DNA of 39,369 nt from CAIKOD01 sp035543455 (GTDB lineage Archaea; Halobacteriota; Methanomicrobia; Methanomicrobiales; Methanospirillaceae): assembly GCA_035543455.1 (NCBI GenBank), contig DATKKE010000034.1, positions 1 through 39,369 of the forward strand. The letters run 5' to 3'. A program made the position numbers and the translations under genes. Below, in pieces: positions 8,767 to 17,638 of the stretch (its first letter is position 1; each line of letters begins with the position of its first letter). The notes under the pieces are model-generated. The model saw nothing but the letters and a program-made list of their open reading frames with translations, ran no database searches and was not told where the DNA came from.

Positions 8767-9740
8767 GATTCTACAAGGCTCCTGTACAGATCTATATGCT
8801 GCTGTGCAATATTCCTGATGTCGAACACCCGGGTAAATTCCCGCGCTCCCAAAGCAATCTGTTTTAACGCCTGCTCATCCCGGATCAGTTCTGCAGCTTC
8901 GGCATTGTCTGAAAAATAGAGGATATTATCGCCGAAAATATCATGGAATTCAGGGATATCCCGGGCTACGACCGGGATACCACAAGCCAGTGCCTCGAGG
9001 ATCACAAGACCGAATGTCTCCGCATACGACGGCATGAAAAATACATCGGCAGCATTATACGCGTTAATCACATCCCTGATATGCCGGGTGAGGATGACAT
9101 TTTCCCCGCAGCGTTCCTTCATGAACCTGATTTTACGGTAGTCTTTTGAGAGGAATCCATAAGGCAGGCCCCCCACCCACACCCACCGTTCGTCGGGACA
9201 CGTTCTTGAGAGGGAAAAAAAATCATAAAGGCCTTTCCTGGGCGTCTGCTGGGCAACCGTAAGGATAACTCGTTCATCCTCCGCGATACCATATTCATTC
9301 CTGAATGTCTTCCGCCGTCTTTCATCCTTACGGAAGACTTCCCTGTTGACCCCGTTCGGGATCAACGTCACCGGCATTTCAGGGACCATGGCAACCACCT
9401 CGTCGTGACATGGTCTCGAGATGGTTATTATATGGTCGTACTTCCGGTAGACCTTTGGATACCGTTTGTTTATTACCCGGGCGAACGAGATATTTCCCTG
9501 GTTGATACGGGGGGTCGAATGTGCCGTAAGAATGTTGCACCCACAACTAATCTTCCGGTTTAGTGCAGCTATCGGTCCGAACGTGTGATAATGAACGATA
9601 TCGGCAGTCCTTGAGTAACTCTTCCAGGTCACATCAAAATCGGACATCGCTCCGATCTGCCGGTACAGGGATTTTGCTACCGTGGCCGACCCGATATACT
9701 TGAAGAAGATCTGGTCTTCTACATAAAAATTAACCCTCAT
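8763..9740 (-). CDS. GT4 family glycosyltransferase
   Basis: A 325-residue GT-B fold enzyme. The C-terminal half holds the group 1 signature ETFGLVILEALACGIPVVA with E241 and E249 (the E-x7-E motif) that binds the donor nucleotide-sugar; the PNGVN segment at ~128-132 is also typical of the family. The N-terminal domain is shorter than in many members. It overlaps the gene before it and the gene after it by four bases each, so all three were probably selected to be made together. Donor and acceptor are unknown. Confidence 0.85.
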   Translation of the reverse strand: MRVNFYVEDQIFFKYIGSATVAKSLYRQIGAMSDFDVTWKSYSRTADIVHYHTFGPIAALNRKISCGCNILTAHSTPRINQGNISFARVINKRYPKVYRKYDHIITISRPCHDEVVAMVPEMPVTLIPNGVNREVFRKDERRRKTFRNEYGIAEDERVILTVAQQTPRKGLYDFFSLSRTCPDERWVWVGGLPYGFLSKDYRKIRFMKERCGENVILTRHIRDVINAYNAADVFFMPSYAETFGLVILEALACGIPVVARDIPEFHDIFGDNILYFSDNAEAAELIRDEQALKQIALGAREFTRVFDIRNIAQQHIDLYRSLVES

Positions 9741-11050
9741 GCCGGAAAATCTCCCGCGAAGTTCATCGCACTCCGGATACAGCCGTCCATGTTCAGGTAC
9801 TCGAACTGTGAGAACCTTCCGACAAGAGAGATATGTCGTTCCCCAAAAAACTTACGGATTACATTTATATTTTTCATGTACTCGAGATCATACACGACAT
9901 ACGCAAATTTCTGCCGGTAAACGGCCCGGGAAATGACCGTTCCTGGTTTGATCACGCCCATGCCGATCAGCGAGTCCGTAATGTGACCGATAACCTGGTC
10001 GTCGTTCATCCGGGAAACAGGATCTCCCTCATTAAACGTGATTTCGGCGAGAACCGACGCACACCCGGGAGGGGCAGCATTCCGACTGTAACCCGACGGG
10101 AATGAAATCCTGTTCTCGAGGCCTGTCGCTTCGTCAGGGATATAAACCCAGGAGTAGGGAGGGACGTTGCCTTTCACCCCGAGAGTTACGGTAATAAGCG
10201 AGTTGTATTTCAGTTCACCGACGGCAGATCGGACTTCTGGCGGGACGTCTTCCATGGCACTGATAAGGTGCTGGAGAGGTATGGTAGAAATAATCCGGTC
10301 TGCCCGGACAGTCTGGCTGCCATCGCTGATCGTCCAGGCATTTTCTGTCCCTTTAATTGAAATGACGTTAAAACCGGTTACGATCCGGTCCATCACCGGT
10401 GCAGCCATGGCTGTTACCAGTGCCTCGATTCCCCCGTCAAGCGGGTAGGTGAATACCGACTGGTGGGTATAACCTTCGGTTTCAATCCCGATTGCAGACC
10501 TGATAATATCTTCGACGGGAGGTCTGGGAACCCTCCCTTCGACCCAGTGAGCCGACATACATTCGGCAGGGTAATTCCATATCTTCTCATTATAGGGGAT
10601 CATGTAGCATTCTGCTATCCCCTCTCCGAATGTGTTGTATATCCATTCCCTGAAGTTTTTTGGCTCCGCCAGTTCTCCTTTCTCCGAACGGATCAGGGTT
10701 TTGATGAATTCATTGATGCAGAAGAAGAGGTCGTCCTTGGGAAGTGCAGACAGTCCGTTTTCGAATGGATACTTGACAAATGTACCTTTGTAGAATATCC
10801 TGGTGTTTCTCGTAATTTCAGAGCGGTTCCCGCCAAGGACTTCTTTCATGAATGAGAGCACCTGTTCGTCGCGGGAAAAAATGATGTGAGAACCGCCGGT
10901 ATCGAAGGTAAATCCGTCCCGGTAGACTGACTGGCATAACCCGCCGATATGCTTTTCCACTTCAAGGACCCTGACATCGAAGTTCCGGGCTGTAAGGAGC
11001 CTGGCAAGGGTCACCCCCGTCAACCCGCCACCGAGTATAACCGTCTTCAC
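9737..11050 (-). CDS. UDP-galactopyranose-mutase-like FAD protein (amine oxidase superfamily)
   Basis: A 437-residue flavoprotein. The N terminus is a Rossmann FAD site (G7-x-G9-x2-G12, then an acidic residue at the end of strand 2). The middle has FREWIYNTFGEG, YNEKIWNYP and a Trp-Val-Glu-Gly-Arg-Val-Pro segment, which I associate with UDP-galactopyranose-mutase-like and protoporphyrinogen-oxidase-like proteins of glycan clusters. Two coupled glycosyltransferase genes follow, so sugar ring isomerisation or modification is more likely than haem synthesis. The start is GTG at 11050. A TATA box is centred 27 bases upstream and no ribosome-binding site is seen, so the message is probably leaderless. 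First gene of the operon. Confidence 0.75.
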   Translation of the reverse strand: MKTVILGGGLTGVTLARLLTARNFDVRVLEVEKHIGGLCQSVYRDGFTFDTGGSHIIFSRDEQVLSFMKEVLGGNRSEITRNTRIFYKGTFVKYPFENGLSALPKDDLFFCINEFIKTLIRSEKGELAEPKNFREWIYNTFGEGIAECYMIPYNEKIWNYPAECMSAHWVEGRVPRPPVEDIIRSAIGIETEGYTHQSVFTYPLDGGIEALVTAMAAPVMDRIVTGFNVISIKGTENAWTISDGSQTVRADRIISTIPLQHLISAMEDVPPEVRSAVGELKYNSLITVTLGVKGNVPPYSWVYIPDEATGLENRISFPSGYSRNAAPPGCASVLAEITFNEGDPVSRMNDDQVIGHITDSLIGMGVIKPGTVISRAVYRQKFAYVVYDLEYMKNINVIRKFFGERHISLVGRFSQFEYLNMDGCIRSAMNFAGDFPA

Positions 11051-11073
11051 TTCTTATTACTTGGTGGCTGCGA

Positions 11074-11080
11074 TTTAAAT
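11074..11080 (-). promoter_or_regulatory. TATA box for the glycan operon
   Basis: TTTAAAT (read as ATTTAAA on the minus strand), about 27 bases before the GTG start at 11050. Confidence 0.5.
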
Positions 11081-11190
11081 GATTGACCATCAGTTGCCCG
11101 TTCACCGGATCTGATCTCTGGTTTCCGGTTTCCGGATACGGTTCACACGATCCTGGATCAATTCGTGTTCCGCCGATTATTCAGGTTAAT

Positions 11191-11235
11191 CCCGTAATCC
11201 CTGTTCCCGTAATCCCTGTTCCCGTAATCCCTGTT
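11191..11235. repeat. Perfect tandem repeat, 3 copies of 15 bases
   Basis: CCCGTAATCCCTGTT is repeated three times without mismatch at 11191-11205, 11206-11220 and 11221-11235. It sits between the divergent promoters of the flavoprotein operon and livG. It may be replication slippage or a set of phased binding sites; 15 bases is about one and a half helical turns. Confidence 0.9.
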
Positions 11236-11411
11236 CATAAAACAGGAGAAGGCCCGGTTCCCGTTTATCAGGCAGGTAATGCCGGGATAACCCATTCCCT
11301 GGGAACTTCCTTCGGATCCCAAGCTCGGGCACTGATTTTTTGTCCGATAAACCAAGGGAGTCAACCCTCCGGCCGATAAGAGATTCCACCGCTATAATGG
11401 CAGGGAGACAA

Positions 11412-11420
11412 TATTAATAT
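11412..11420 (+). promoter_or_regulatory. TATA box for livGF
   Basis: TATTAATAT, predicting transcription from about 11442 and a leader of about 20 bases with GGTGA at 11452-11456. Confidence 0.5.
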
Positions 11421-11462
11421 CCGAGTATGCCATATGTTAACAATTGACAAGGGTGATTGCCG

Positions 11463-12191
11463 GTGCTTGTCGCGAGCAGGGTCAATAAAAAATTCGGTGG
11501 ATTATCAGCAGTACAGGACGTGGACCTTTACGTAAAAGAAGGTGAGATCCTCGGACTTGTGGGTCCGAACGGTGCTGGAAAAACCACGCTCCTCAACATG
11601 ATATCGGGAATATATCCTCCCGACGGCGGTTCTATCACCTATCATGGAGAAGATATAACCGGTTTCTCCCTGAACAAACTCTGTAAAAAAGGCATCGCAA
11701 AAACGTTCCAGCACCCGCAGTCGTTTCCCGGCTTGTCTGCGGTCGAGTCGGTCATGGTAAGCGCTCTTTTTGGGAATCATCACAAGACAGGCATGCGGCA
11801 GGCGAAGGAGGAAGCATTGATGCACCTCGAATTTGTTGGCTTTCCCTCGGATAAAGTCAACTCCCCGCTTTCGGCATTGAACCTGATGGAAATGAAACGC
11901 GTGCAGCTCGCCCGGGCTCTCGCATCGAAACCAAAACTTCTTCTGATGGACGAGCTGACCACAGGGCTCAACCCCAATGAAAGCGACGAAGCTATCCGGC
12001 TGATAAAGAAGATCCGGGATCGCGGGACAACGATCATGCTCATCGAACATGTCATGCGGGTTATAACAGGAGTATCGGACCGCATCATCGTCCTCGATCA
12101 CGGAGAGAAAATCGCAGAAGGGACCCCCCTCGATGTCCTTAATGACCAGAGGGTGATCGACTCATATCTCGGCGAGAAATATCAGGAATAG
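11463..12191 (+). CDS. livG: Branched-chain amino acid ABC transporter ATP-binding protein LivG
   Basis: One of the two ATPases of a LIV-type importer. From GTG 11463 the product is 242 residues, with Walker A GPNGAGKTT at 34-42, a Gln of the Q-loop (KTFQHPQSFP) and Walker B LLLMDE followed by the extended D-loop of LivG proteins (TTGLNPNE). The ABC signature is not LSGGQ but SALNLMEMKR; LivG proteins often have a variant signature here. The start is chosen because GGTGA (11452-11456) lies six bases before GTG 11463, whereas the TTG at 11457 abuts it. livF follows after 10 bases. The membrane and binding-protein subunits lie on the opposite strand at 14390-17628. Confidence 0.9.
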   Translation: MLVASRVNKKFGGLSAVQDVDLYVKEGEILGLVGPNGAGKTTLLNMISGIYPPDGGSITYHGEDITGFSLNKLCKKGIAKTFQHPQSFPGLSAVESVMVSALFGNHHKTGMRQAKEEALMHLEFVGFPSDKVNSPLSALNLMEMKRVQLARALASKPKLLLMDELTTGLNPNESDEAIRLIKKIRDRGTTIMLIEHVMRVITGVSDRIIVLDHGEKIAEGTPLDVLNDQRVIDSYLGEKYQE

Positions 12192-12201
12192 AGGTCTTTT
12201 T

Positions 12202-12897
12202 TTGCTTGAGATCAGAAATCTCGATGTATGCCACGGCAGCCTCCATGTCGTGTGGGATGTCTCGCTGGAGGTTGCGAAAAGCGAGGTAGTTACGCTCCTC
12301 GGTCCGAACGGTGCCGGTAAGACGACCCTGGTCGAGACAATCATGGGGCTGAACAGGAATGCCCACGGTCATATTTTATTCGAGGGGGAAGAGATACTCG
12401 GGTTACATCCTCACGAAATCGTGAGGAAAGGGCTTTCACTGGTACCTGAAAAACGGGCCCTGTTCCCGAAGATGTCGGTGCTCGAGAATTTAAGGCTCGG
12501 CGGGTACCTCGAGCGGGAAGGAAACTGGAATCCAGATCGGATTTTTGAGATGTTCCCCATCCTTGGTGAACGGAAAGACCAGCTTGCAGGGACGTTATCG
12601 GGAGGGGAACAACAGATGCTTGCCGTTGGCAGGAGCCTCATGATGGAACCAAGTCTCCTCATCCTCGATGAACCGTCGCTCGGTCTTTCTCCCCTTTATG
12701 TCAGAAACGTTCTGGAATCTGTCGCAGGCCTGAATAAACAGGGCCTGACAATCCTGCTTCTTGAGCAGAACGTCATGCAGGCATTAAAGATCTCACACCG
12801 CGGGTACGTTCTTGAAAACGGAAGGATATCGTTTTCCGGTTCCTCGGAAGATCTTCTGGAGAGTCCGGAGATCCAGGCCTCGTACCTTGGCCTTTAA
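12202..12897 (+). CDS. livF: Branched-chain amino acid ABC transporter ATP-binding protein LivF
   Basis: The second ATPase of the LIV importer, 231 residues. Walker A GPNGAGKTT is at 34-42, the canonical signature LSGGEQQML is present, and Walker B reads LLILDEP. The start is TTG at 12202, supported by GAGGT at 12191-12195, which overlaps the last base of the livG stop codon, so translation is coupled. With livG it makes up the nucleotide-binding half of the transporter. Confidence 0.92.
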   Translation: MLEIRNLDVCHGSLHVVWDVSLEVAKSEVVTLLGPNGAGKTTLVETIMGLNRNAHGHILFEGEEILGLHPHEIVRKGLSLVPEKRALFPKMSVLENLRLGGYLEREGNWNPDRIFEMFPILGERKDQLAGTLSGGEQQMLAVGRSLMMEPSLLILDEPSLGLSPLYVRNVLESVAGLNKQGLTILLLEQNVMQALKISHRGYVLENGRISFSGSSEDLLESPEIQASYLGL

Positions 12898-12946
12898 TTC
12901 AGGACGGGTTTCCTTGATCAGGGTATGGAAATACCTGTGAAATATC

Positions 12947-12958
12947 TTTCTTTTTTAA
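12947..12958 (+). terminator. T-rich terminator after livGF
   Basis: TTTCTTTTTT starts about 50 bases after the livF stop in a region without genes; a typical archaeal T-tract terminator. Confidence 0.4.
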
Positions 12959-13161
12959 TTCCTGATTAATGCGCTTTCCTGTTATCCCGAACATTATTAT
13001 TCAGGCTGGTATCAAAAAGTCAGACCGGAAGTCAATAACCCTTTCTTTTTCATGCCCATCTATGAGCAAAAGGGCTCGCCTTGTAGAAATCCTGGTCTGC
13101 ACATAATTTTTGAAAACCACACCTAATCGGGATGGCCTCCGGTCAGTTCGCCTTTCCTTTA

Positions 13162-13830
13162 TCAGGTCCCGGTCTGCCGTACCTGCATCAGGGTCGCATT
13201 TACTGGACAGACGGATACGCACAGCCCGCATCCGAGGCAGGTTCCGGGGTCATAGTGCAGGGTCCCGTCCTGGAGATCCCGTGCGCCGAACGCACACCGC
13301 TCAACACACTTTCCACAATCCGTGCACTGCTCCCGGTCAGTGACGGCGATATAATCGGACCGTGCAACAAGGTCCGTGCGGTGGTACTGCCGCAATAGCT
13401 GAAGGTCGTGGCAGCAGCAGGGGCAGCAGCTGCAAAGGGCATAGATCTTCCGGCCCGGCTGGTGAAGGGTCATATGAACAAGCCCATGCTCATCGGCCTT
13501 TTTCAGCACCTCGGCTGCTTCGATAAGGGAGATCCGGCGGGCCCTCTTCCGTTCCACGTTCTTGTCTCCCAAGTCATCGAGAAGGAAACAGACTTCCCGG
13601 GGCCTGTCGCACCGGTGGTAATGCGTCCGGCAGGCACAATCCGCAAGCGCAAAGGACCGGGCATCTTTTAAGATCTGCAGCAACTGTTCCGCGGGGAGGA
13701 CCCATTGCCGACCGGTAACTGATTCATTTACGGGGATGACATGGGAAGAGTTGGTAAAGTCCCCCTCGCTTTTCCACCGTTCGTACCTGTCTGCAAAGGA
13801 TTTCAGGAATTTGTCCATGGTATCGGTCAT
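13162..13830 (-). CDS. Cys-rich ferredoxin-type Fe-S protein inside the liv locus
   Basis: A 222-residue soluble protein with 18 cysteines. Residues 60-85 carry C65-x-C67-x6-C74-x6-C81; residues 133-140 carry a dense C-x-C-C-x-C-C-C motif. The C-terminal 60 residues are a 2[4Fe-4S] ferredoxin domain (C169, C172, C175, C179 and C198, C201, C204, C208-Pro); the first cluster has Ala where Pro is usual after the fourth Cys. The two N-terminal motifs recur in a family of archaeal and bacterial 4Fe-4S proteins of unknown role. The start is ATG 13830, with GGAG ten bases upstream; a longer frame to 13920 has no support. It lies between convergent livGF and livKHM, so a redox role linked to the transported substrate is possible but unproved. 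Confidence 0.8.
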   Translation of the reverse strand: MTDTMDKFLKSFADRYERWKSEGDFTNSSHVIPVNESVTGRQWVLPAEQLLQILKDARSFALADCACRTHYHRCDRPREVCFLLDDLGDKNVERKRARRISLIEAAEVLKKADEHGLVHMTLHQPGRKIYALCSCCPCCCHDLQLLRQYHRTDLVARSDYIAVTDREQCTDCGKCVERCAFGARDLQDGTLHYDPGTCLGCGLCVSVCPVNATLMQVRQTGT

Positions 13831-13963
13831 TACGGAGTACTCCTTAGGAAGCCCTGTTCCGGATCTCCCTGCATTTCTCAATTCGACACCTCGTGGATCC
13901 GGCTCGCGTTGTCGGGGCACATCTCCACAGTCAGAGTGTTCGTAAACTTCCCCCAGGATCTAG

Positions 13964-14388
13964 AGCGATGCAGGTGATGAGGAGGATCTGCGGGAACCGG
14001 AACTCCTGCGTGCGGTCATTGGGGATGATGGCGTGCTTAAAAAGATTATTGACACGTATCTGATATATCTGCTCTGTTGAGATCCCAAATTAAAACTGAT
14101 TGAACCAAGACCGAACGATCTAAGGTACGGTGCCTCCTTGCATTACTATGCGCATAAAACGGTAGGTGGCAAAATAATGTCAGCAAACCGGCATATCAGG
14201 TTTATTGAATTATCCTCTGGATTGATCAGATATTCTCGGATTCCTCTTTACTCATCGAGATATTCTAAAAAGGTCTTTACCGGCACCAGTTGCTCACCCT
14301 ACTCCTCCTGAAAGAATACCTGTCTGAAGACTGCCGGGATACCCTAGAACTACAAACTGACACACGGCAGGAATCAGGAAATCCGTAA
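13964..14388 (+). pseudogene. Decayed coding remnants in the gap between the ferredoxin gene and livM
   Basis: Two plus-strand frames look coding but are broken. One runs 13964-14311 with an internal TGA at 14078 and reads like a charged helical protein before it (SDAGDEEDLREPELLRAVIG). The other, 14209-14388, has an internal TAA at 14266; on both sides it reads like one helical protein (SLLIEIF, stop, KGLYRHQLLTLLLLKEYLSED). The second resembles the N-terminal part of some archaeal transposases to my eye, but I cannot confirm this. No start codons, inverted repeats or target duplications are evident. Confidence 0.35.
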
Positions 14389-14389
14389 T

Positions 14390-15370
14390 TTATCGCAGGC
14401 GCAACTTATTGAAACGTGCTTTCCATACCGGAATTCTTTTCTTCAGCTCATCGGGCAGTGAGATCAGCCCTTTCGGAAGGAAAATCACGACAAGGATCAG
14501 GATTACACCGATAATGATAAACCGTGCGTACGTGAGGCCGAACGACTGGAGCCCGTTCCAGATCAGTGTGATGACAATCGTTCCGATGACCGGACCGGCC
14601 AGTGTCATGAGCCCGCCACTGATCGTATATATTATCGGCCAGAACGAAATGTCGACGCCGAAAATTTCTGGCGTGATATACCCCAGGTAATGGATTTCGA
14701 GAGCCCCGGCAAGGCCGGAAAAATAGGCACTGACCATGAAGGCAAATAACCGGTACCGTACCGGATCGATTCCCGATGCCCTCGCCTCGATCTCATTCTC
14801 CCTGATGGCAGAAAAGGCAAGCCCGATCCTGGAGCGCAGTATCAGCCCGAAAAGAACAATCACCACCACTGCGATAAGCAACATGGAGTAATATTCATAC
14901 AGGAGATAATCGGGGACCGAGCTGCTGATCAGCGGAGGTGCAGCGATACCGTCCCATCCACCGGTCACCTGGGCGAACTGGCTCGCCACGAGAACCTGGA
15001 TGATAATCGCAAACCCGAATGTGACCATTGCAAGGAACCATTCCTTCATCCTCACACAAATCGCACCGATAAAGAGCCCGACGAGCGCGGCCCCCGCACC
15101 CCCCACAAAAATTGTCAGGTACGGCGTAACCCCGCTTTTAACGGCGACGAGTGCCGAAATATATCCACCGATGCCAAAGAACGCTGCATGACCGAGCGAC
15201 CCCTGGCCGGTATAGGTGAGAAGGTTCCATGCGGAAGAGAAGATAATGAAAACGAGCATGAGGATAAGGACCGTGAGGAAATATGGGTTTTTTCCAGTAA
15301 CCAGCGGTATAAATGCCGCGATTACCAGAAAGCCGATGGTTGCATACTTCGTCAGATCCTGCTTATTCAT
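14390..15370 (-). CDS. livM: Branched-chain amino acid ABC transporter permease LivM
   Basis: A membrane permease of the LIV importer, 326 residues with about nine helices. The loop EARASGIDPVRYRLFAFMVSA matches the conserved LivM/LivH contact segment for the ATPases, and the GQGSLGHAAFFGIGGYISAL segment is typical of LivM. The frame also offers a TTG one codon upstream (15373); ATG 15370 fits better with GGAG-TAAGGA just before it. It follows livH by only a few bases. Its C terminus ends in a basic tail next to decayed DNA. Confidence 0.92.
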   Translation of the reverse strand: MNKQDLTKYATIGFLVIAAFIPLVTGKNPYFLTVLILMLVFIIFSSAWNLLTYTGQGSLGHAAFFGIGGYISALVAVKSGVTPYLTIFVGGAGAALVGLFIGAICVRMKEWFLAMVTFGFAIIIQVLVASQFAQVTGGWDGIAAPPLISSSVPDYLLYEYYSMLLIAVVVIVLFGLILRSRIGLAFSAIRENEIEARASGIDPVRYRLFAFMVSAYFSGLAGALEIHYLGYITPEIFGVDISFWPIIYTISGGLMTLAGPVIGTIVITLIWNGLQSFGLTYARFIIIGVILILVVIFLPKGLISLPDELKKRIPVWKARFNKLRLR

Positions 15371-15378
15371 CAAATTCC

Positions 15379-16260
15379 TTACTCCTCTGCCTCGCCGAAC
15401 AGCCCGGTAGGTCTGATGATGAGCACGACAATCAGGATGATAAATGCCACTGCATCTTTCCAGGCACCGCCCACGGTAAATATAGCAAAATTCTCCGCGA
15501 TACCGAGTAATAACCCGGCGATAACCGCCCCGGGGATGCTTCCGAGTCCACCTATGATCACGATTGCGAATGCCTTGACCGCGGGGACCGATCCCATATA
15601 GGGGTTAAAAACCTGGCCGCTGACTACCCATAGAGTTCCGGCAGCCCCTGCAAGACCGGCTCCCAGGCCGAAACTGATCATATCCATCCGTTCTACGTTA
15701 ATCCCCATCAGAGAGGCTGCTTTACGGTTCTGGCTCGTCGCCCTGATTGCCCTGCCAAGCCTTGAACGTTTCAGGAATAACCATAGTGCAATAAGGATAA
15801 CCACGGTTGTCACAATAATGATCAGGTAGTCGCAAGGAATTTTCATTCCACCAATCTGAACTGTAATCGTCTCAAACGGGCTGTGTATTGTCCGCCATTC
15901 ATCGCCCCAGATCAATGCCGCCACATTCTCGAGGATGTAAATCAACCCGATGCTTATGAAGATCTCGTTGAGCTTGCCGGTCCCGAGTATGGGCCTGAAA
16001 CAGAGCCTTTCGATACTCACACCGATGAGAATCAGGATCGGGACCGAAGCCGCAAGGAGCACATAGGGGTTGAATCCTGAAATGACGAAAAATGTAAATG
16101 TCACATAGGCCCCTATCATGAGCAGCTGCCCGTGGGCAAAGTTCACGACTTTCATGACGCCGAAGATGAGGTTCAGTCCCGTTGCAAGGAGGATATAGAT
16201 GCAGCCGGCATAGAGGCCCCAGACCAGTACCTGCGTGATAATATCGATGCCGAGATCCAC
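15379..16260 (-). CDS. livH: Branched-chain amino acid ABC transporter permease LivH
   Basis: The other LIV permease, 293 residues and about eight helices. Typical features are LNLIFGVMKVVNFAHGQLLM near the N terminus, the RAIRATSQNRKAASLMGIN coupling loop and the final GLFGEAEE. The start is GTG at 16260 with a strong GGAGG seven bases upstream. It lies between livK (51-base gap) and livM. Confidence 0.93.
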   Translation of the reverse strand: MDLGIDIITQVLVWGLYAGCIYILLATGLNLIFGVMKVVNFAHGQLLMIGAYVTFTFFVISGFNPYVLLAASVPILILIGVSIERLCFRPILGTGKLNEIFISIGLIYILENVAALIWGDEWRTIHSPFETITVQIGGMKIPCDYLIIIVTTVVILIALWLFLKRSRLGRAIRATSQNRKAASLMGINVERMDMISFGLGAGLAGAAGTLWVVSGQVFNPYMGSVPAVKAFAIVIIGGLGSIPGAVIAGLLLGIAENFAIFTVGGAWKDAVAFIILIVVLIIRPTGLFGEAEE

Positions 16261-16311
16261 CTGCTATCCTCCGGAATGTCTGATGAGAAAAAGATTGGTG
16301 TTGTTAGAAAT

Positions 16312-17628
16312 TCATGCTTTCCCTGGCACATACCAGTCGGGAAGTACGAAGTCTGCCTGCTTTAAACTGGCAGGCCAGACAATCTGGGGCCGGGTTTCGT
16401 TAACCGTCGAATTCCAGCGGAGCTGTTCCATCGTCAGGTCAAATTTACTCTCGCGGAAATCCGGAGAGAACGAGATGGTCTGGTTGTTCATGGCCTCGAC
16501 CATCTGCGGCATCCGGAGTGTCGCGAGGGCGTCGCGTAATGCCGGTTTGTCCAGGGATCTTGCAGTCCCTGCAGCATCCGCAGCAATATATACTCCCTCA
16601 TAGGTAGCGACACCCATCATTCCCGGGAATCCGCCATATTTTGTATTGAAATCAGAGAGGAACTTCTGGTATGCTGCCTGCGTTGGTCCGTTCGGAACTG
16701 TGTACGGGCTGAAGCGACTCTGAATTATCGAGTAATCCCCATATTGCCCTACGGCCTTGTAAAAGGCCGGGTCGTCGTTCGGCTCGATGGCAATGAAGAT
16801 CTTCTTTAAGTCGACATCCCTCATCGCCTGTGTTTCGACAGGCGCCTGTTCATTCAGGAACGCGGCCACATACACGACATCGGGATCTGCATTTTTGATG
16901 GATGTAAGGACAGTCCGGTAATCGGTTTCTCCCATTGTAAACGCGTTGGATGAAACCACGTTAATTTTTAGGTTGTTTGCTGCGATCGTATTGTTGATTG
17001 CCGTCAGGTGTCCCTGGCCGTAGGGGCTGTCCTGATAGAGCACGGCAAGTCTCAATGGCCGGTCTGCAGAATACCCGAACTTTGCATTAATAGCAGGACG
17101 AATGACATTATCGATAAACAGCGTTGTCTGGCTGCCTGAATCGTCGGTTGTGGGGGCATGATGGAACATATACGTTGTATTCACATCGGTCCTCCTGGTG
17201 ATGACAGGGGTGGATGCCCCCGTGATAATATACGGAACCTTGTTATCGGCTACAATGGACTGGTGAGCGGATACGACGGCACTTGAAAATCCTCCGACCA
17301 GCATATCGACATTGTCCTGGGTAATTAATTTTGATACCGCCGTCATCCCGCCTTCGCGGGTTGAGGCGTCATCGCCGAGGACCAGCTGGACCGGGATTTT
17401 TTTCCCGAGTGAATTGATATAAACTCCCCCATTTCCATTGATCTCGTCCGCAGCTAATTGCGCCGACTGCCACATACCCTTGCCTGTCGTGCTTGCAGGA
17501 CCCGACATGGAAGCCACTACACCGATTTTCAGGGCCTGTGCTGGTGCAGCCGCCTGCTGGGTACAACCGGCAAAAAATGCGGAGAGAATGAGTATCCCCG
17601 CAAGAACAAGTATTGTAAGGTGTTTCAT
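16312..17628 (-). CDS. livK: Branched-chain amino acid ABC transporter substrate-binding lipoprotein LivK
   Basis: The extracellular binding protein, 438 residues. A signal peptide ends in the lipobox FFAGC (Cys22), followed by a short Ala/Pro linker and a type I periplasmic-binding fold (KIGVVASMSGPASTTGKGM, AADEINGNGG, DDASTREGGMTAVSKLI). This family binds leucine, isoleucine and valine but also amides, urea or aromatic acids; the neighbouring ilv/leu genes favour branched-chain substrates here. ATG 17628 has AGGGA six bases upstream. A TATA box at 17690-17697 and a perfect palindrome in the leader suggest its own regulated promoter. Confidence 0.9.
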   Translation of the reverse strand: MKHLTILVLAGILILSAFFAGCTQQAAAPAQALKIGVVASMSGPASTTGKGMWQSAQLAADEINGNGGVYINSLGKKIPVQLVLGDDASTREGGMTAVSKLITQDNVDMLVGGFSSAVVSAHQSIVADNKVPYIITGASTPVITRRTDVNTTYMFHHAPTTDDSGSQTTLFIDNVIRPAINAKFGYSADRPLRLAVLYQDSPYGQGHLTAINNTIAANNLKINVVSSNAFTMGETDYRTVLTSIKNADPDVVYVAAFLNEQAPVETQAMRDVDLKKIFIAIEPNDDPAFYKAVGQYGDYSIIQSRFSPYTVPNGPTQAAYQKFLSDFNTKYGGFPGMMGVATYEGVYIAADAAGTARSLDKPALRDALATLRMPQMVEAMNNQTISFSPDFRESKFDLTMEQLRWNSTVNETRPQIVWPASLKQADFVLPDWYVPGKA

Positions 17629-17638
17629 GGAAAATCCC

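Larger units (their letters stand above)
11051..11462. other. Divergent intergenic region between glycan operon and livGF
   Basis: About 410 bases with no convincing gene. It holds the minus-strand promoter of the flavoprotein operon at its left end, a triple 15-base repeat in the middle, and the plus-strand livG promoter at its right end. Confidence 0.6.
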
